Below the pieces are notes generated by a model that made no database searches, was not told where the DNA came from, and was given only the letters and a program-made list of their open reading frames with translations. Position numbers and translations under genes: made by a program. Positions 35,964 through 44,183 of a stretch of DNA of 64,000 nt are shown one piece after another. Source of the DNA: Mucilaginibacter tolerans (GTDB lineage Bacteria; Bacteroidota; Bacteroidia; Sphingobacteriales; Sphingobacteriaceae); the NCBI RefSeq assembly GCF_030519375.1, contig NZ_JAUMKB010000004.1, positions 1-64,000 on the forward strand, given 5' to 3'. The first letter of the stretch is position 1. The number at the start of each line of letters is the position of its first letter.

Positions 35964-36024
35964 GTTTGCTCAGTTTTGACAGATTTAAAATTAAAGCTAA
36001 TTATTAAAAAGAAACGGTTTTTAT

Positions 36025-36098
36025 CTGTTATCTGTCTCGCTGTGTCCCCCACTGTCTGGCCTGTCTCACTATTTTAAAACCGGGACAGTGGGACAGTT
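36025..36098 (+). repeat. CTGTCTCGC/GGGACAG word hairpin (family member 4)
   Basis: The left arm (36025-36070) repeats CTGTCTCG/CTGTCTGGC words; the right arm (36080-36098) reads CCGGGACAGTGGGACAGT. It lies between two divergent genes and directly abuts the 34-nt dispersed repeat at 36100. Confidence 0.7.
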
Positions 36099-36099
36099 G

Positions 36100-36156
36100 A
36101 CTCACCCGGTCATTGCTTCGCTCGACCACCCTCTTTACCGTCAGCGGTAAAGAGGG
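36100..36156 (-). repeat. 34-nt dispersed repeat, copy B, with hairpin
   Basis: 36100-36133 is the reverse complement of 28599-28632 with one mismatch. It continues into a perfect 12-bp hairpin (CCCTCTTTACCG at 36129-36140 with 36145-36156). Confidence 0.85.
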
Positions 36157-36215
36157 GCAAGGGGTGAAGCGACTATACGAGCGATTCACATCCGCTAGGA
36201 CAGTATTTGTTTTTG

Positions 36216-36229
36216 CTATGCATGCATAG
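36216..36229 (+). promoter_or_regulatory. 14-bp perfect palindrome upstream of acyl-CoA dehydrogenase
   Basis: CTATGCATGCATAG is fully self-complementary and lies about 45 nt upstream of the ATG, just before TTTG (36238-36241) and TATATTTA (36262-36269). It may be an operator for a dimeric repressor. Confidence 0.35.
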
Positions 36230-36272
36230 TAAATGTTTTTGCTTAAATTGCGGCATAATACTATATTTATAT

Positions 36273-37445
36273 ATGGACAGCACCTATAAAACTGATACAG
36301 GCATTGATTTTTCCGTTTCTGAGAACCAGCAGATGGTGGGACAAATGGCAAAGGATTTTGCTGAGAAACATATTAGACCGCATGTAATGGAGTGGGATGA
36401 GGAGCAGCGTTTTCCACGCGAGCTATTTAATAAATTAGGCGAACTGGGTATGCTCAGTGTATTTGTTCCCGAAGAATATGGCGGTTCGGGCTTTGGTTAT
36501 TTCGAATACGTGACAGTTATACAGGAGATTGCCAAAGTATGCGGTTCCATAGGTTTATCTGTGGCTGCACATAATTCACTTTGTACAGGGCATATCCTCA
36601 ACTTTGGCAACGAGGAACAAAAGCAAAAATGGCTGCCCAAACTGGCTACTGGCCAATGGCTGGGTGCATGGGGACTCACTGAAGCCAATACCGGGTCAGA
36701 TGCCATGCGAATGACTACAACGGCGGTGTTGGATGGTGACCATTACGTTATTAATGGTGCAAAAAACTGGATTACGCATGGTAAATCAAGCAGTGTGGCA
36801 GTAGTGATGGCGAGAACAGGAGAAATTGGAAGTTCAAAAGGTATATCTGCTTTTGTGGTGGAGCGCGGTACACCCGGCTTTAATGCAGGCAAAAAGGAAA
36901 ACAAGCTGGGCATGCGCGCATCGGAAACTACAGAGATGATATTTGATAACTGCCGCATTCCTAAAGAAAACCTTTTAGGAAATGAGGGTGAAGGCTTTAA
37001 ACAGGCCATGAAAGTATTGGATGGCGGACGTATATCTATCGCTGCTTTATCACTAGGTATAGCTAAAGGAGCTTTTGATGCAGCAGTGGCTTATTCAAAG
37101 GAACGGCATCAATTTGGCCAGCCGATCAGCAATTTCCAGGGGATATCATTCAAACTGGCGGATATGGCCACACAAATAGAAGCTGCCGAAATGCTGATAA
37201 TGCAGGCGGCAGACTTGAAGAACCGTCACCAACCCGTGACCAAACAAGCCGCCATGGCAAAATACTATGCATCGGAAATTGCTGTTAAAGTGGCTACAGA
37301 AGCTGTGCAGATATTCGGAGGCTACGGCTATACCAAGGATTTCCCGGTAGAAAAATATTACCGAGATGCCAAATTATGCACCATAGGCGAGGGAACTTCC
37401 GAGATACAGAAGATTGTGATTGCGAGAGAAGCGTTGAGGGGGTAG
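36273..37445 (+). CDS. Acyl-CoA dehydrogenase (short-chain type)
   Basis: This FAD enzyme makes the first double bond in fatty acyl-CoA or amino-acid-derived acyl-CoA degradation, passing electrons to ETF. The 390 residues have three standard domains: helical N-terminal, beta domain ([25 protein letters not shown]) and helical C-terminal with [19 protein letters not shown] and GEGTSEIQ, which holds the catalytic glutamate position of SCAD-type enzymes. The ATG at 36273 gives the family start; the longer frame from 36207 adds unrelated hydrophobic sequence. It is not in an evident beta-oxidation operon here. Confidence 0.94.
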   Translation: MDSTYKTDTGIDFSVSENQQMVGQMAKDFAEKHIRPHVMEWDEEQRFPRELFNKLGELGMLSVFVPEEYGGSGFGYFEYVTVIQEIAKVCGSIGLSVAAHNSLCTGHILNFGNEEQKQKWLPKLATGQWLGAWGLTEANTGSDAMRMTTTAVLDGDHYVINGAKNWITHGKSSSVAVVMARTGEIGSSKGISAFVVERGTPGFNAGKKENKLGMRASETTEMIFDNCRIPKENLLGNEGEGFKQAMKVLDGGRISIAALSLGIAKGAFDAAVAYSKERHQFGQPISNFQGISFKLADMATQIEAAEMLIMQAADLKNRHQPVTKQAAMAKYYASEIAVKVATEAVQIFGGYGYTKDFPVEKYYRDAKLCTIGEGTSEIQKIVIAREALRG

Positions 37446-37461
37446 GGTTGATTGGGTCGGA

Positions 37462-38088
37462 TCATGGTTCACTCGTATAATTAACTCCTTTAATTTCTTT
37501 GCAAGAACCTTGCGCTAAAAATTTAAGTGTTGATTTTAATTTTTCTGTGCCCTTTAATAGAGTATCCACTTCTGATCCGGTGTTTAGATTTACAAGAAAT
37601 GTTGAACTTTCCCATGTTTTATCGGTCATTAATTCTTGCTGATACCAAACGACCCCTTTAATGCCGGGTAAAACGTGACCATAAAAAGCCCTGGCTTTGT
37701 AAAGCACGGTATCGCTTTCAAAATCTTTTTCAGTTCCGGGATATTGAAACCTGTTTTTGCCGTTGTCCATATTTAAGCGGCCATTTGATGGTGAATGGAT
37801 GTAAATAGAAATAATTTCGTCACACTCATTACAATCACGGCCAGAGAAAATTAGAAATGGGGCTTTGTTCCCATTGGTTAAACTCCCGATGTATTTTACA
37901 TCAAAAAGCCCTGTGTTGAACTTTTGACCATTCGTAAATTTCAGAATAGAACCAGAAACATTATCTAAAAGCCAGCTAGTCTGTAATTTATTGGACTTTG
38001 TATTTTTGACAACTGTTCCTTCTTTATTTGAATTACGGCAAGATATTAATAGAACAAATCCAGCTAATATTATAAATATAAATCTCAT
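37462..38088 (-). CDS. Lipoprotein of unknown function
   Basis: I do not recognise this 208-residue protein. It has a lipobox LLISC (Cys17), a Ser/Lys/Asn-rich linker and a mixed domain with a CNEC pair (FSGRDCNECDEIISIYIHS, near 86-104) that may bind metal or form a disulfide. It reads towards the acyl-CoA dehydrogenase stop with a 16-nt gap. Confidence 0.7.
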   Translation of the reverse strand: MRFIFIILAGFVLLISCRNSNKEGTVVKNTKSNKLQTSWLLDNVSGSILKFTNGQKFNTGLFDVKYIGSLTNGNKAPFLIFSGRDCNECDEIISIYIHSPSNGRLNMDNGKNRFQYPGTEKDFESDTVLYKARAFYGHVLPGIKGVVWYQQELMTDKTWESSTFLVNLNTGSEVDTLLKGTEKLKSTLKFLAQGSCKEIKGVNYTSEP

Positions 38089-38170
38089 TGTTTATTTAAG
38101 GATAGGGTTTTTTCGCCTAAATTAAACAAAGATTCAGATTTCCCAATTCTAACAGAACAACAATTAAAAT

Positions 38171-38221
38171 ACCTAATCAACTCAATCAACCGCTTAATCC
38201 AACGAACTAAATCAACAAACC
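38171..38221 (+). repeat. AATCAAC word array upstream of rpsU
   Basis: Drifting copies of CTAATCAACT at 8-9 nt spacing. No close complementary arm. Confidence 0.55.
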
Positions 38222-38246
38222 ATTTTAATATTAAAAACCAAATACT

Positions 38247-38254
38247 TACCTTTG
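38247..38254 (+). promoter_or_regulatory. -7 box of rpsU
   Basis: TACCTTTG matches TAnnTTTG; TTTT lies 19 nt upstream in the -33 position. The transcript would begin near 38261. Confidence 0.55.
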
Positions 38255-38264
38255 TCGTCCCATG

Positions 38265-38273
38265 AAAGGAGGT
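38265..38273 (+). promoter_or_regulatory. Strong Shine-Dalgarno in the rpsU leader
   Basis: AAAGGAGGT is an almost full anti-SD complement, 12 nt before the ATG. In Flavobacterium johnsoniae, bS21 helps hide the anti-SD of 16S rRNA, and a strong SD on rpsU lets bS21-deficient ribosomes raise bS21 synthesis. The same arrangement is visible here. Confidence 0.75.
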
Positions 38274-38285
38274 ATATAAGGGAAT

Positions 38286-38477
38286 ATGATCATTATCAAT
38301 GTTAAAGAAGGCGAATCATTAGATAAAGCGCTTAAACGTTTTAAGAAGAAATTTGAAAAGACCGGTGTTTTAAGAGAACTTCGTAGTCGCCAGGCTTTCG
38401 AAAAGAAATCTGTTACCCGCAGGCACGTTGTTAAACATGCTATATACAAACAAGGTATGAACCAGGAAACTGTGTAA
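38286..38477 (+). CDS. rpsU: 30S ribosomal protein bS21
   Basis: The 63-residue basic protein lies on the 30S platform near the 3' end of 16S rRNA. The start MIIINVKEGESLDKALKRFK is the Bacteroidota form, and the length is normal. It has its own promoter box and a leader with a strong SD. Downstream are xer and hpf in the same direction, so the three may be cotranscribed. The leader also contains a five-codon ATG...TAA frame (38262-38279) that overlaps the SD. Confidence 0.97.
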   Translation: MIIINVKEGESLDKALKRFKKKFEKTGVLRELRSRQAFEKKSVTRRHVVKHAIYKQGMNQETV

Positions 38478-38562
38478 TTCTGTTTAAAAGAATTTTCAGT
38501 TTTTTTGAATATATATTAAAACTATTTGTACATTCAATTCCACGTGTGTACAGATAGTTTTT

Positions 38563-39450
38563 ATGTTTTTAGAGCGGTTTATACAATATATTCAATTTGA
38601 AAAACGGTATTCTCCGCATACAGTCTCCGCTTACCAGTCAGACCTCGATCAATTTTTTAAATTCCTCAACGAGCCTGAGCCAACTGTAGATCATCCTGCC
38701 CAAATTACCTATCAGCATATCCGTAGCTGGATGGTGCACTTGATGAGTGAGATGACCGCAAGGTCCGTCAACCGTAAAATAGCTACACTCCGGAAATATT
38801 TTAAATTCCTGCTTCGCGAGGGTTTGATCACCGATAACCCCACGTCTAAAATTCAGTCTCCCAAAAATGTAAAGCACCTGCCTGTAGTGGTTGAGGATGA
38901 AAAGCTCAATGCCATGCTGAACAGCAATGACGTATTTGGTGACGACTTTGAAGGAACCCGTGATAAACTGGTGCTCGAAATACTATTTGGTACCGGTATC
39001 CGCCTTGCCGAACTGGTAGGTTTAAAAGAACAGGACATCAATACTTACGACGGAACCATTAAGGTATTAGGTAAGCGTAATAAGGAACGTATTGTCCCTG
39101 TTAACCACGAATTGAAGCTGCTGATAGAGCAGTATATCGACTTAAAGAAAAGTCAAAATTTTCATAACAATTCCGTAACTTTAATCGTTACAAACAAAGG
39201 ATCGGATGCGTATCCAAAGTTTATCTATTTAATAGTGCATAAATACCTCTCATATATATCAACCCAGAATAAAAGAAGTCCGCACGTGCTGAGGCACACA
39301 TTTGCAACGAGCCTGCTAAACCGGGGAGCCGATTTAAATGCTATAAAAGAGCTCCTGGGCCATGCAAACCTCAGCGCCACCCAGGTTTACACACACAACT
39401 CAGTGGAGCGATTAAAATCTATTTACAAACAAGCCCATCCAAAGGCATAA
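38563..39450 (+). CDS. xerC: Tyrosine recombinase, XerC/XerD-like
   Basis: The 295 residues have an N-terminal SAM-like DNA-binding domain (1-100) and a C-terminal catalytic domain with Arg147, Lys171, His241, Arg244, His267 and Tyr276, all six residues of an active enzyme. Size and placement between housekeeping genes suggest the chromosomal dimer-resolution recombinase rather than a mobile-element integrase. It is followed by hpf after 13 nt. Confidence 0.92.
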   Translation: MFLERFIQYIQFEKRYSPHTVSAYQSDLDQFFKFLNEPEPTVDHPAQITYQHIRSWMVHLMSEMTARSVNRKIATLRKYFKFLLREGLITDNPTSKIQSPKNVKHLPVVVEDEKLNAMLNSNDVFGDDFEGTRDKLVLEILFGTGIRLAELVGLKEQDINTYDGTIKVLGKRNKERIVPVNHELKLLIEQYIDLKKSQNFHNNSVTLIVTNKGSDAYPKFIYLIVHKYLSYISTQNKRSPHVLRHTFATSLLNRGADLNAIKELLGHANLSATQVYTHNSVERLKSIYKQAHPKA

Positions 39451-39452
39451 CC

Positions 39453-39459
39453 AAGGAGG
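39453..39459 (+). promoter_or_regulatory. Strong Shine-Dalgarno of hpf
   Basis: AAGGAGG ends 4 nt before the hpf ATG, directly after the xerC stop. This is the second strong SD in this small cluster. Confidence 0.7.
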
Positions 39460-39463
39460 AAAA

Positions 39464-39814
39464 ATGAAAATTACAGTGCAGTCTATCCGTTTTGATGCAG
39501 ACAAGAAATTGTTAGATTTTATTCAGAAGAAGGCCAACAAGTTAGATCAGTTTTTTGACAGGATCATTAGTGGCGAAGTTTATTTAAGATTAGAAAAAAC
39601 AGAAGATGTAGCAAATAAAATAACGGAGATAAAACTGACGTTACCGGGCACGCAGTTATTCGCAAAAGAGCAGTGTAAGTCATTTGAAGAAGGCACAGAC
39701 CTGGCGGTTGAATGCCTCAGAAAGCAAATAGAAAAACATAAACAAAAAAAATCAATAGCAGCCGATGTGGCAAAAAAAGCTGTTTTACAAGCCTCCGAAG
39801 GGGAATATGATTGA
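39464..39814 (+). CDS. hpf: Ribosome hibernation-promoting factor (short HPF/RaiA)
   Basis: The 116-residue protein binds the 30S decoding region in starvation. The fold order beta-alpha-beta-beta-beta-alpha fits, starting MKITVQSIRFDADKKLLDFI and containing ITEIKLTLPGTQLFAKE, with a Lys/Gln-rich C-terminal tail. It lacks the C-terminal dimerisation domain of long HPF. It shares strand and probably transcript with rpsU and xerC. Confidence 0.92.
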   Translation: MKITVQSIRFDADKKLLDFIQKKANKLDQFFDRIISGEVYLRLEKTEDVANKITEIKLTLPGTQLFAKEQCKSFEEGTDLAVECLRKQIEKHKQKKSIAADVAKKAVLQASEGEYD

Positions 39815-39839
39815 AACTCAGCGTTAAAAAAATGCAGAG

Positions 39840-39873
39840 ATCGGCGGGTTTTAAGCCCGCCGATTTTTTTTTG
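39840..39873 (+). terminator. Terminator of the rpsU-xerC-hpf unit
   Basis: ATCGGCGGG (39840-39848) pairs with CCCGCCGAT (39856-39864), followed by nine Ts. Confidence 0.95.
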
Positions 39874-39882
39874 TAAAATTAT

Positions 39883-39912
39883 TTTGTCAGGGTTTAAAAA
39901 TGTGTAAATTTG
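39883..39912 (+). promoter_or_regulatory. Promoter of the tRNA-tuf unit
   Basis: TTTG (39883-39886), 18 nt, TAAATTTG (39905-39912): an almost perfect Bacteroidota promoter. Start expected near 39919. Confidence 0.8.
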
Positions 39913-39919
39913 CAATCCC

Positions 39920-40124
39920 TTTCGGAGAGGTGTGCATCGCGCAAAATCTTAATGAAAAGGGTGGTTCTTTAAAATAGAAAAATTGAAGTCTTTAATTTAA
40001 GCAGGTGGCTTTCAGTAATATTCGAAAGTTTACTGCAAGAATTAAGACTATACATCACTTTAACTCAGCTGACGGATCCTTGGAAATAGCAACATGCCGT
40101 GGGCGGAAAAAGTAGATAATAAAA
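39920..40124 (+). other. Untranslated leader of about 205 nt before tRNA-Thr
   Basis: No coding frame or known RNA family is recognised. It contains short complementary pieces around 40006-40040 and a GC-rich end (GCCGTGGGCGG, 40097-40107). It may be only a leader removed by RNase P, or it may hold a small RNA. Confidence 0.4.
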
Positions 40125-40197
<73 letters not shown>

Positions 40198-40204
40198 CTG
40201 TTTG

Positions 40205-40276
40205 TTTTAGAATTACGATTTTAGATTTACGATTAATAAGCAGTCGTAAATCGTAGTTCAAAAATCTAAAATCAAC
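40205..40276 (+). repeat. Word-iterated hairpin between tRNA-Thr and tRNA-Tyr, 7-nt period
   Basis: The left arm (40205-40234) repeats heptamers like TTTACGA; the right arm (40244-40276) repeats TCGTAAA and TCTAAAA. It resembles the hairpin before pheT (11934-11996). Confidence 0.8.
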
Positions 40277-40279
40277 AAT

Positions 40280-40360
40280 GGGGAGATACCAGAGCGGTCA
40301 AATGGGACGGACTGTAAATCCGTTGCTTCGGCTACGAAGGTTCGAATCCTTCTCTCCCCA
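40280..40360 (+). tRNA. tRNA-Tyr (anticodon GTA)
   Basis: Class II tRNA of 81 nt with a long variable arm. The acceptor GGGGAGA pairs with TCTCCCC, discriminator A. The anticodon loop CTGTAAA gives GTA. Confidence 0.97.
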
Positions 40361-40362
40361 CA

Positions 40363-40432
40363 ATTAAATTCTAAAGTTCAAATTCTAAATTCTAAAATTA
40401 ATTAGGGTTTAGGATTTGGAATTTAGAGTTTA
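40363..40432 (+). repeat. Word-iterated hairpin between tRNA-Tyr and tRNA-Gly, 7-nt period
   Basis: The left arm (40363-40399) is built of ATTCTAA heptamers; the right arm (40400-40432) of TTAGGAT-type heptamers. The arms abut with almost no loop. Confidence 0.8.
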
Positions 40433-40437
40433 TTAAT

Positions 40438-40510
40438 GCGGAAGTAGCTCAGTTGGTAGAGCGATAGCCTTCCAAGCTATAGGTCGCGAGTTCGAACCTC
40501 GTCTTCCGCT
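40438..40510 (+). tRNA. tRNA-Gly (anticodon TCC)
   Basis: The acceptor GCGGAAG pairs with CTTCCGC, discriminator T. The anticodon loop CTTCCAA gives TCC. Confidence 0.97.
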
Positions 40511-40553
40511 CTGTTAAACAGTGAATAGTATAATAACTATAAACTGTATATAA

Positions 40554-40625
<72 letters not shown>

Positions 40626-40681
40626 CGGCGTTTAAAAACGACAATTAAAAATAAAATTAACCTACAAAAAGTTTATAAATC

Positions 40682-41869
40682 ATGGCAAAAGAAAAATTTG
40701 ACCGCAGTAAACCGCACTTAAACATCGGTACAATCGGTCACGTTGACCACGGTAAAACAACCCTTACCGCAGCTATTACAAAGGTATTGGCTGATAAAGG
40801 TTTATCTGAGGCTCGTTCTTTCGATTCAATCGACTCAGCTCCTGAAGAAAAAGAGCGTGGTATCACTATCAACACTGCGCACGTTGAGTATTCAACTGCA
40901 AATCGTCACTATGCTCACGTTGACTGCCCGGGACACGCTGACTATGTAAAGAACATGGTTACTGGTGCTGCTCAGATGGACGGTGCGATTATAGTGGTTG
41001 CTGCTACTGATGGTCCTATGCCTCAAACCCGTGAACACATCCTGTTAGCTCGTCAGGTAGGTGTACCTGCGCTTGTTGTTTTCATGAACAAAGTTGACAT
41101 GGTTGATGATCCGGAACTGTTAGAATTAGTTGAAATGGAAGTTCGTGAATTATTATCATTCTACGAATTCCCTGGAGATGATATCCCTGTAATCCAAGGT
41201 TCAGCTTTAGGTGGCTTGAACGGTGACCCTAAATGGGTTGAAAAGATCATGGAGTTGATGGACGCTGTAGATAGCTACATTCCAATCCCTCCACGTCTGA
41301 CCGATCTTCCATTCCTGATGCCGGTTGAAGACGTATTCTCAATCACTGGTCGTGGTACTGTTGCTACTGGCCGTATCGAGCGTGGTGTAATCAACTCTGG
41401 TGATGCTGTAGACATCCTGGGTATGGGTGCTGAAAACTTGAAATCAACTGTAACCGGTGTTGAAATGTTCCGCAAGATCCTCGATCGCGGTGAAGCTGGT
41501 GACAACGTAGGTTTATTGTTACGTGGTATTGAAAAAACCGATATCCGTCGTGGTATGGTTATCTGTAAACCAGGTTCAGTAACTCCTCACACCGATTTTA
41601 AAGCAGAAGTTTACGTATTATCAAAAGCAGAAGGTGGCCGTCACACTCCATTCTTCAATAAATACCGTCCTCAATTCTATTTCCGTACTACTGACGTGAC
41701 AGGCGAAATCGCTTTGGAACCGGGAGTGGAAATGGTTATGCCTGGTGATAACGTTACCATCACTGTAAAGCTGATCAACGCTATCGCAATGGAAAAAGGC
41801 TTACGTTTCGCTATCCGTGAAGGTGGTCGTACCGTAGGTGCAGGTCAGGTAACTGAAATCTTAAAATAA
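40682..41869 (+). CDS. tuf: Elongation factor Tu
   Basis: EF-Tu delivers aminoacyl-tRNA to the ribosome as a GTPase. The 395 residues show G1 GHVDHGKTT at 19-27, the effector segment [13 protein letters not shown]3 DCPGH, G4 NKVD and the C-terminal barrel domains. The codon choice looks optimised, as in highly expressed genes. It is embedded in a tRNA cluster and ends before a 34-nt palindrome. Confidence 0.99.
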   Translation: MAKEKFDRSKPHLNIGTIGHVDHGKTTLTAAITKVLADKGLSEARSFDSIDSAPEEKERGITINTAHVEYSTANRHYAHVDCPGHADYVKNMVTGAAQMDGAIIVVAATDGPMPQTREHILLARQVGVPALVVFMNKVDMVDDPELLELVEMEVRELLSFYEFPGDDIPVIQGSALGGLNGDPKWVEKIMELMDAVDSYIPIPPRLTDLPFLMPVEDVFSITGRGTVATGRIERGVINSGDAVDILGMGAENLKSTVTGVEMFRKILDRGEAGDNVGLLLRGIEKTDIRRGMVICKPGSVTPHTDFKAEVYVLSKAEGGRHTPFFNKYRPQFYFRTTDVTGEIALEPGVEMVMPGDNVTITVKLINAIAMEKGLRFAIREGGRTVGAGQVTEILK

Positions 41870-41921
41870 TCTACCCTGACATCCGCCTCAGGCGGAACAC
41901 AAGGAATAGGTTAATTTCTTT

Positions 41922-41955
41922 CAAAGTACTTAGCCAAATTTGGCTAAGTACTTTG
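41922..41955 (+). terminator. 34-nt perfect palindrome after tuf
   Basis: Both halves (41922-41938 and 41939-41955, core TTAGCCAAATTTGGCTAA) are exact complements with no spacer. As RNA it folds into a long hairpin with a 3-4 nt loop; as DNA it is a possible protein site. A second small hairpin, CCGCCTCAGGCGG, is at 41883-41895. Confidence 0.75.
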
Positions 41956-41990
41956 TTCACTAATAAAGGGGAAATAAAAAATAAGTATAC

Positions 41991-42061
41991 ACGGGAATAG
42001 TTCAATGGTAGAATAGAGGTCTCCAAAACCTTTGATCAGGGTTCGAATCCTTGTTCCCGTG
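41991..42061 (+). tRNA. tRNA-Trp (anticodon CCA)
   Basis: The acceptor ACGGGAA pairs with TTCCCGT, discriminator G. The anticodon loop CTCCAAA gives CCA. It lies between tuf and secE. Confidence 0.97.
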
Positions 42062-42078
42062 CGTAATAAGTAACAAAA

Positions 42079-42273
42079 ATGGCTGCAATAACAGAGTATA
42101 TCAAAGAGTCTTATATAGAGCTAACCGAGAAGGTTACCTGGCCTACCTGGCGCGAGCTTTCAAACAGCGCTATTGTAGTATTGGTAGCTGCTATCATTAT
42201 TGCCCTGGTTATATTTGGTATGGACCAAGTCATCCATTTTATACTGGACAAGCTTTATACATCACTAGCCTAA
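42079..42273 (+). CDS. secE: Preprotein translocase subunit SecE
   Basis: SecE clamps the SecY channel. The 64-residue product is the short single-membrane-span form: an amphipathic region with ELTEKVTWPTWRELSNSAIV (near 13-32), then one membrane helix. It is located between tRNA-Trp and nusG, its usual place. Confidence 0.96.
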   Translation: MAAITEYIKESYIELTEKVTWPTWRELSNSAIVVLVAAIIIALVIFGMDQVIHFILDKLYTSLA

Positions 42274-42285
42274 TTTGTATACGAA

Positions 42286-42828
42286 ATGAGTGAACAATTG
42301 AAATGGTATGTGGTAAGGGCCATCAGCGGTAAGGAAAAAAAGGTTAAACAATATATTGATGCCGAAATTAATCGTTTGGGCATATCGCATTTAGTTCCGC
42401 AGGTATTAATACCTACTGAAAAGTACTACCAGATGCGCGACGGCAAGAAAATTGCAAAAGAACGCAATATCCTTCCGGGTTATGTGCTGATGGAAGCGGC
42501 CCTTGATGGTGAGCTGGAGCATATTATAAAGAATATCAATAGTGTGATCGGTTTCTTAGGCGATAAGGCCGGCAACGCTATTCCTATGCGTCCGTCTGAA
42601 GTGAGCCGGATTTTGGGCAAGGTTGACGAGATGACCGCACAGGGTGAAACGATGACCGTTCCATATTATGTAGGCGAAAGCGTGAAAGTAATGGACGGTC
42701 CGTTCAATGGTTTCAGCGGTGTGATAGAAGAAGTGAACGAGGAAAAGAAAAAATTAAAAGTAATGGTAAAGATATTCGGGCGCCGTACGCCGCTTGAATT
42801 GAATTACATGCAGGTAGAGAAAGAATAG
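42286..42828 (+). CDS. nusG: Transcription termination/antitermination protein NusG
   Basis: NusG binds the RNA polymerase clamp and couples it to Rho or the ribosome. The 180 residues have the NGN domain ([20 protein letters not shown] at 5-24; PGYVLMEA) and the KOW domain ([16 protein letters not shown] near 136-151). Normal length. It follows secE by 12 nt. Confidence 0.98.
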   Translation: MSEQLKWYVVRAISGKEKKVKQYIDAEINRLGISHLVPQVLIPTEKYYQMRDGKKIAKERNILPGYVLMEAALDGELEHIIKNINSVIGFLGDKAGNAIPMRPSEVSRILGKVDEMTAQGETMTVPYYVGESVKVMDGPFNGFSGVIEEVNEEKKKLKVMVKIFGRRTPLELNYMQVEKE

Positions 42829-42950
42829 ATTTGAGATATGAGATTTTTAGATGTAAGACATCTGAAAGTCAAAATAGATCAAAGCAAACAATATAAATGG
42901 TTTGAATAAGTTAAATGAGGCGCAAATCTCATATCTCACATCTCAAATCT
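42827..42950 (+). repeat. Word-iterated hairpin between nusG and rplK; arms differ by one 7-nt unit
   Basis: The left arm (42827-42846, AGATTTGAGATATGAGATTT) equals the reverse complement of the right arm (42924-42950) with one heptamer removed. The words are the same as in the array upstream of gldA (2301-2328). The arms enclose about 77 nt without a gene. Confidence 0.85.
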
Positions 42951-43015
42951 GATAAAAATCTTAAATGTTACATAGCTTCCACTTATAACATTGAGTACTA
43001 ACAAAAATTAATAAA

Positions 43016-43459
43016 ATGGCAAAAGAAATCGGTGCTATGGTTAAACTTCAGGTGAAGGGCGGCGCTGCAAATCCATCGCCTCCAATTGGACCTGCTTTAG
43101 GTGCAAAAGGGGTGAACATTATGGAATTTTGCAAGCAGTTCAATGCACGTACCCAGGACAAACCTGGTAAAGTGTTACCTGTAGTGATCACTGTGTATGT
43201 CGACAAGTCATTTGATTTTATCATCAAAACCCCTCCTGTAGCAATCCAGTTAATGGAAGCCTCAGGTATCAAAAGTGGGTCGGCTGAGCCAAACCGTAAA
43301 AAGGTTGCCAGTGTAAACTGGAACCAGGTTGAGGCGATAGCTAAAGATAAAATGCCTGACTTGAATGCGTTTACAGTAGAATCAGCCATGAAAATGGTGG
43401 CAGGTACTGCCAGAAGTATGGGAATTACCGTTACCGGTACAGCTCCCTGGAACAATTAA
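43016..43459 (+). CDS. rplK: 50S ribosomal protein uL11
   Basis: It forms the stalk base with 23S rRNA and the GTPase centre. The 147 residues include [20 protein letters not shown] near 22-41 and [11 protein letters not shown], and the length is normal. It starts the rplK-A-J-L group. Confidence 0.98.
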   Translation: MAKEIGAMVKLQVKGGAANPSPPIGPALGAKGVNIMEFCKQFNARTQDKPGKVLPVVITVYVDKSFDFIIKTPPVAIQLMEASGIKSGSAEPNRKKVASVNWNQVEAIAKDKMPDLNAFTVESAMKMVAGTARSMGITVTGTAPWNN

Positions 43460-43482
43460 TTTATACAAATCAGTTTAAGACA

Positions 43483-44181
43483 GTGGCAAGATTAACAAAA
43501 AATCAAAAAGCGGCACAGTCCAAAATTGAGGCTAACAAAGCGTATTCATTACAGGATGCGTCATCTTTGGTAAAGGAAATTAACTATACCAAGTTTGATT
43601 CATCAGTAGATATTGATGTTCGTTTAGGTGTTGACCCGCGTAAAGCCAATCAAATGGTGCGTGGTATAGCAACCTTACCTCATGGAACCGGCAAAACTGT
43701 ACGTGTACTGGTACTTTGTACTCCTGACAAAGAGCAGGAAGCAAAAGACGCAGGCGCAGATTTTGTAGGTTTGGATGACTACATTGCCAAGATTGAAGGT
43801 GGATGGACTGATGTTGATATTATCATTACTATGCCAAGTGTTATGGCAAAGGTTGGACGTTTGGGCCGTATTTTAGGTCCGCGTAACCTGATGCCAAACC
43901 CTAAATCAGGAACTGTAACTACCGAAGTTGGTAAGGCAGTTACTGAGGTAAAAGGTGGTAAGATCGACTTCAAGGTTGACAAAACCGGTATCATTCATGC
44001 TTCAATAGGAAAAGTATCTTTCCCTGCTGATAAAATTTATGAGAATGCTTTAGAAGTATTGCAGACTATCTCGAAATTAAAACCATCAGCAGCTAAAGGA
44101 ACATATTTCAAGAGTATCCATCTCTCTTCAACTATGTCGCCCGGAATCGAAATTGAAACTAAAACAGTAGCGGGGATCTAA
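43483..44181 (+). CDS. rplA: 50S ribosomal protein uL1
   Basis: It is part of the L1 stalk at the tRNA exit site and often represses its own operon. The 232 residues have [22 protein letters not shown] sequence and [15 protein letters not shown]. The start is GTG at 43483; the N-terminus [11 protein letters not shown] fits the family. Confidence 0.98.
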   Translation: MARLTKNQKAAQSKIEANKAYSLQDASSLVKEINYTKFDSSVDIDVRLGVDPRKANQMVRGIATLPHGTGKTVRVLVLCTPDKEQEAKDAGADFVGLDDYIAKIEGGWTDVDIIITMPSVMAKVGRLGRILGPRNLMPNPKSGTVTTEVGKAVTEVKGGKIDFKVDKTGIIHASIGKVSFPADKIYENALEVLQTISKLKPSAAKGTYFKSIHLSSTMSPGIEIETKTVAGI

Positions 44182-44183
44182 TC

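Noticed and set aside
38563..39450. Tyrosine recombinase as a phage or island integrase
   Set aside because: Size, XerC/D-like start and position between rpsU and hpf point to a housekeeping Xer protein; no attachment-site duplication is seen next to the tRNAs.
39920..40124. Riboswitch or T-box before the tRNA-tuf unit
   Set aside because: I see no T-box motif, specifier loop or known aptamer core, and the downstream genes are tRNAs and tuf, not biosynthesis genes.
40205..40432. Possible CRISPR array in the tRNA spacers
   Set aside because: The repeated words are 7 nt, degenerate and without unique spacers; there are no cas genes.
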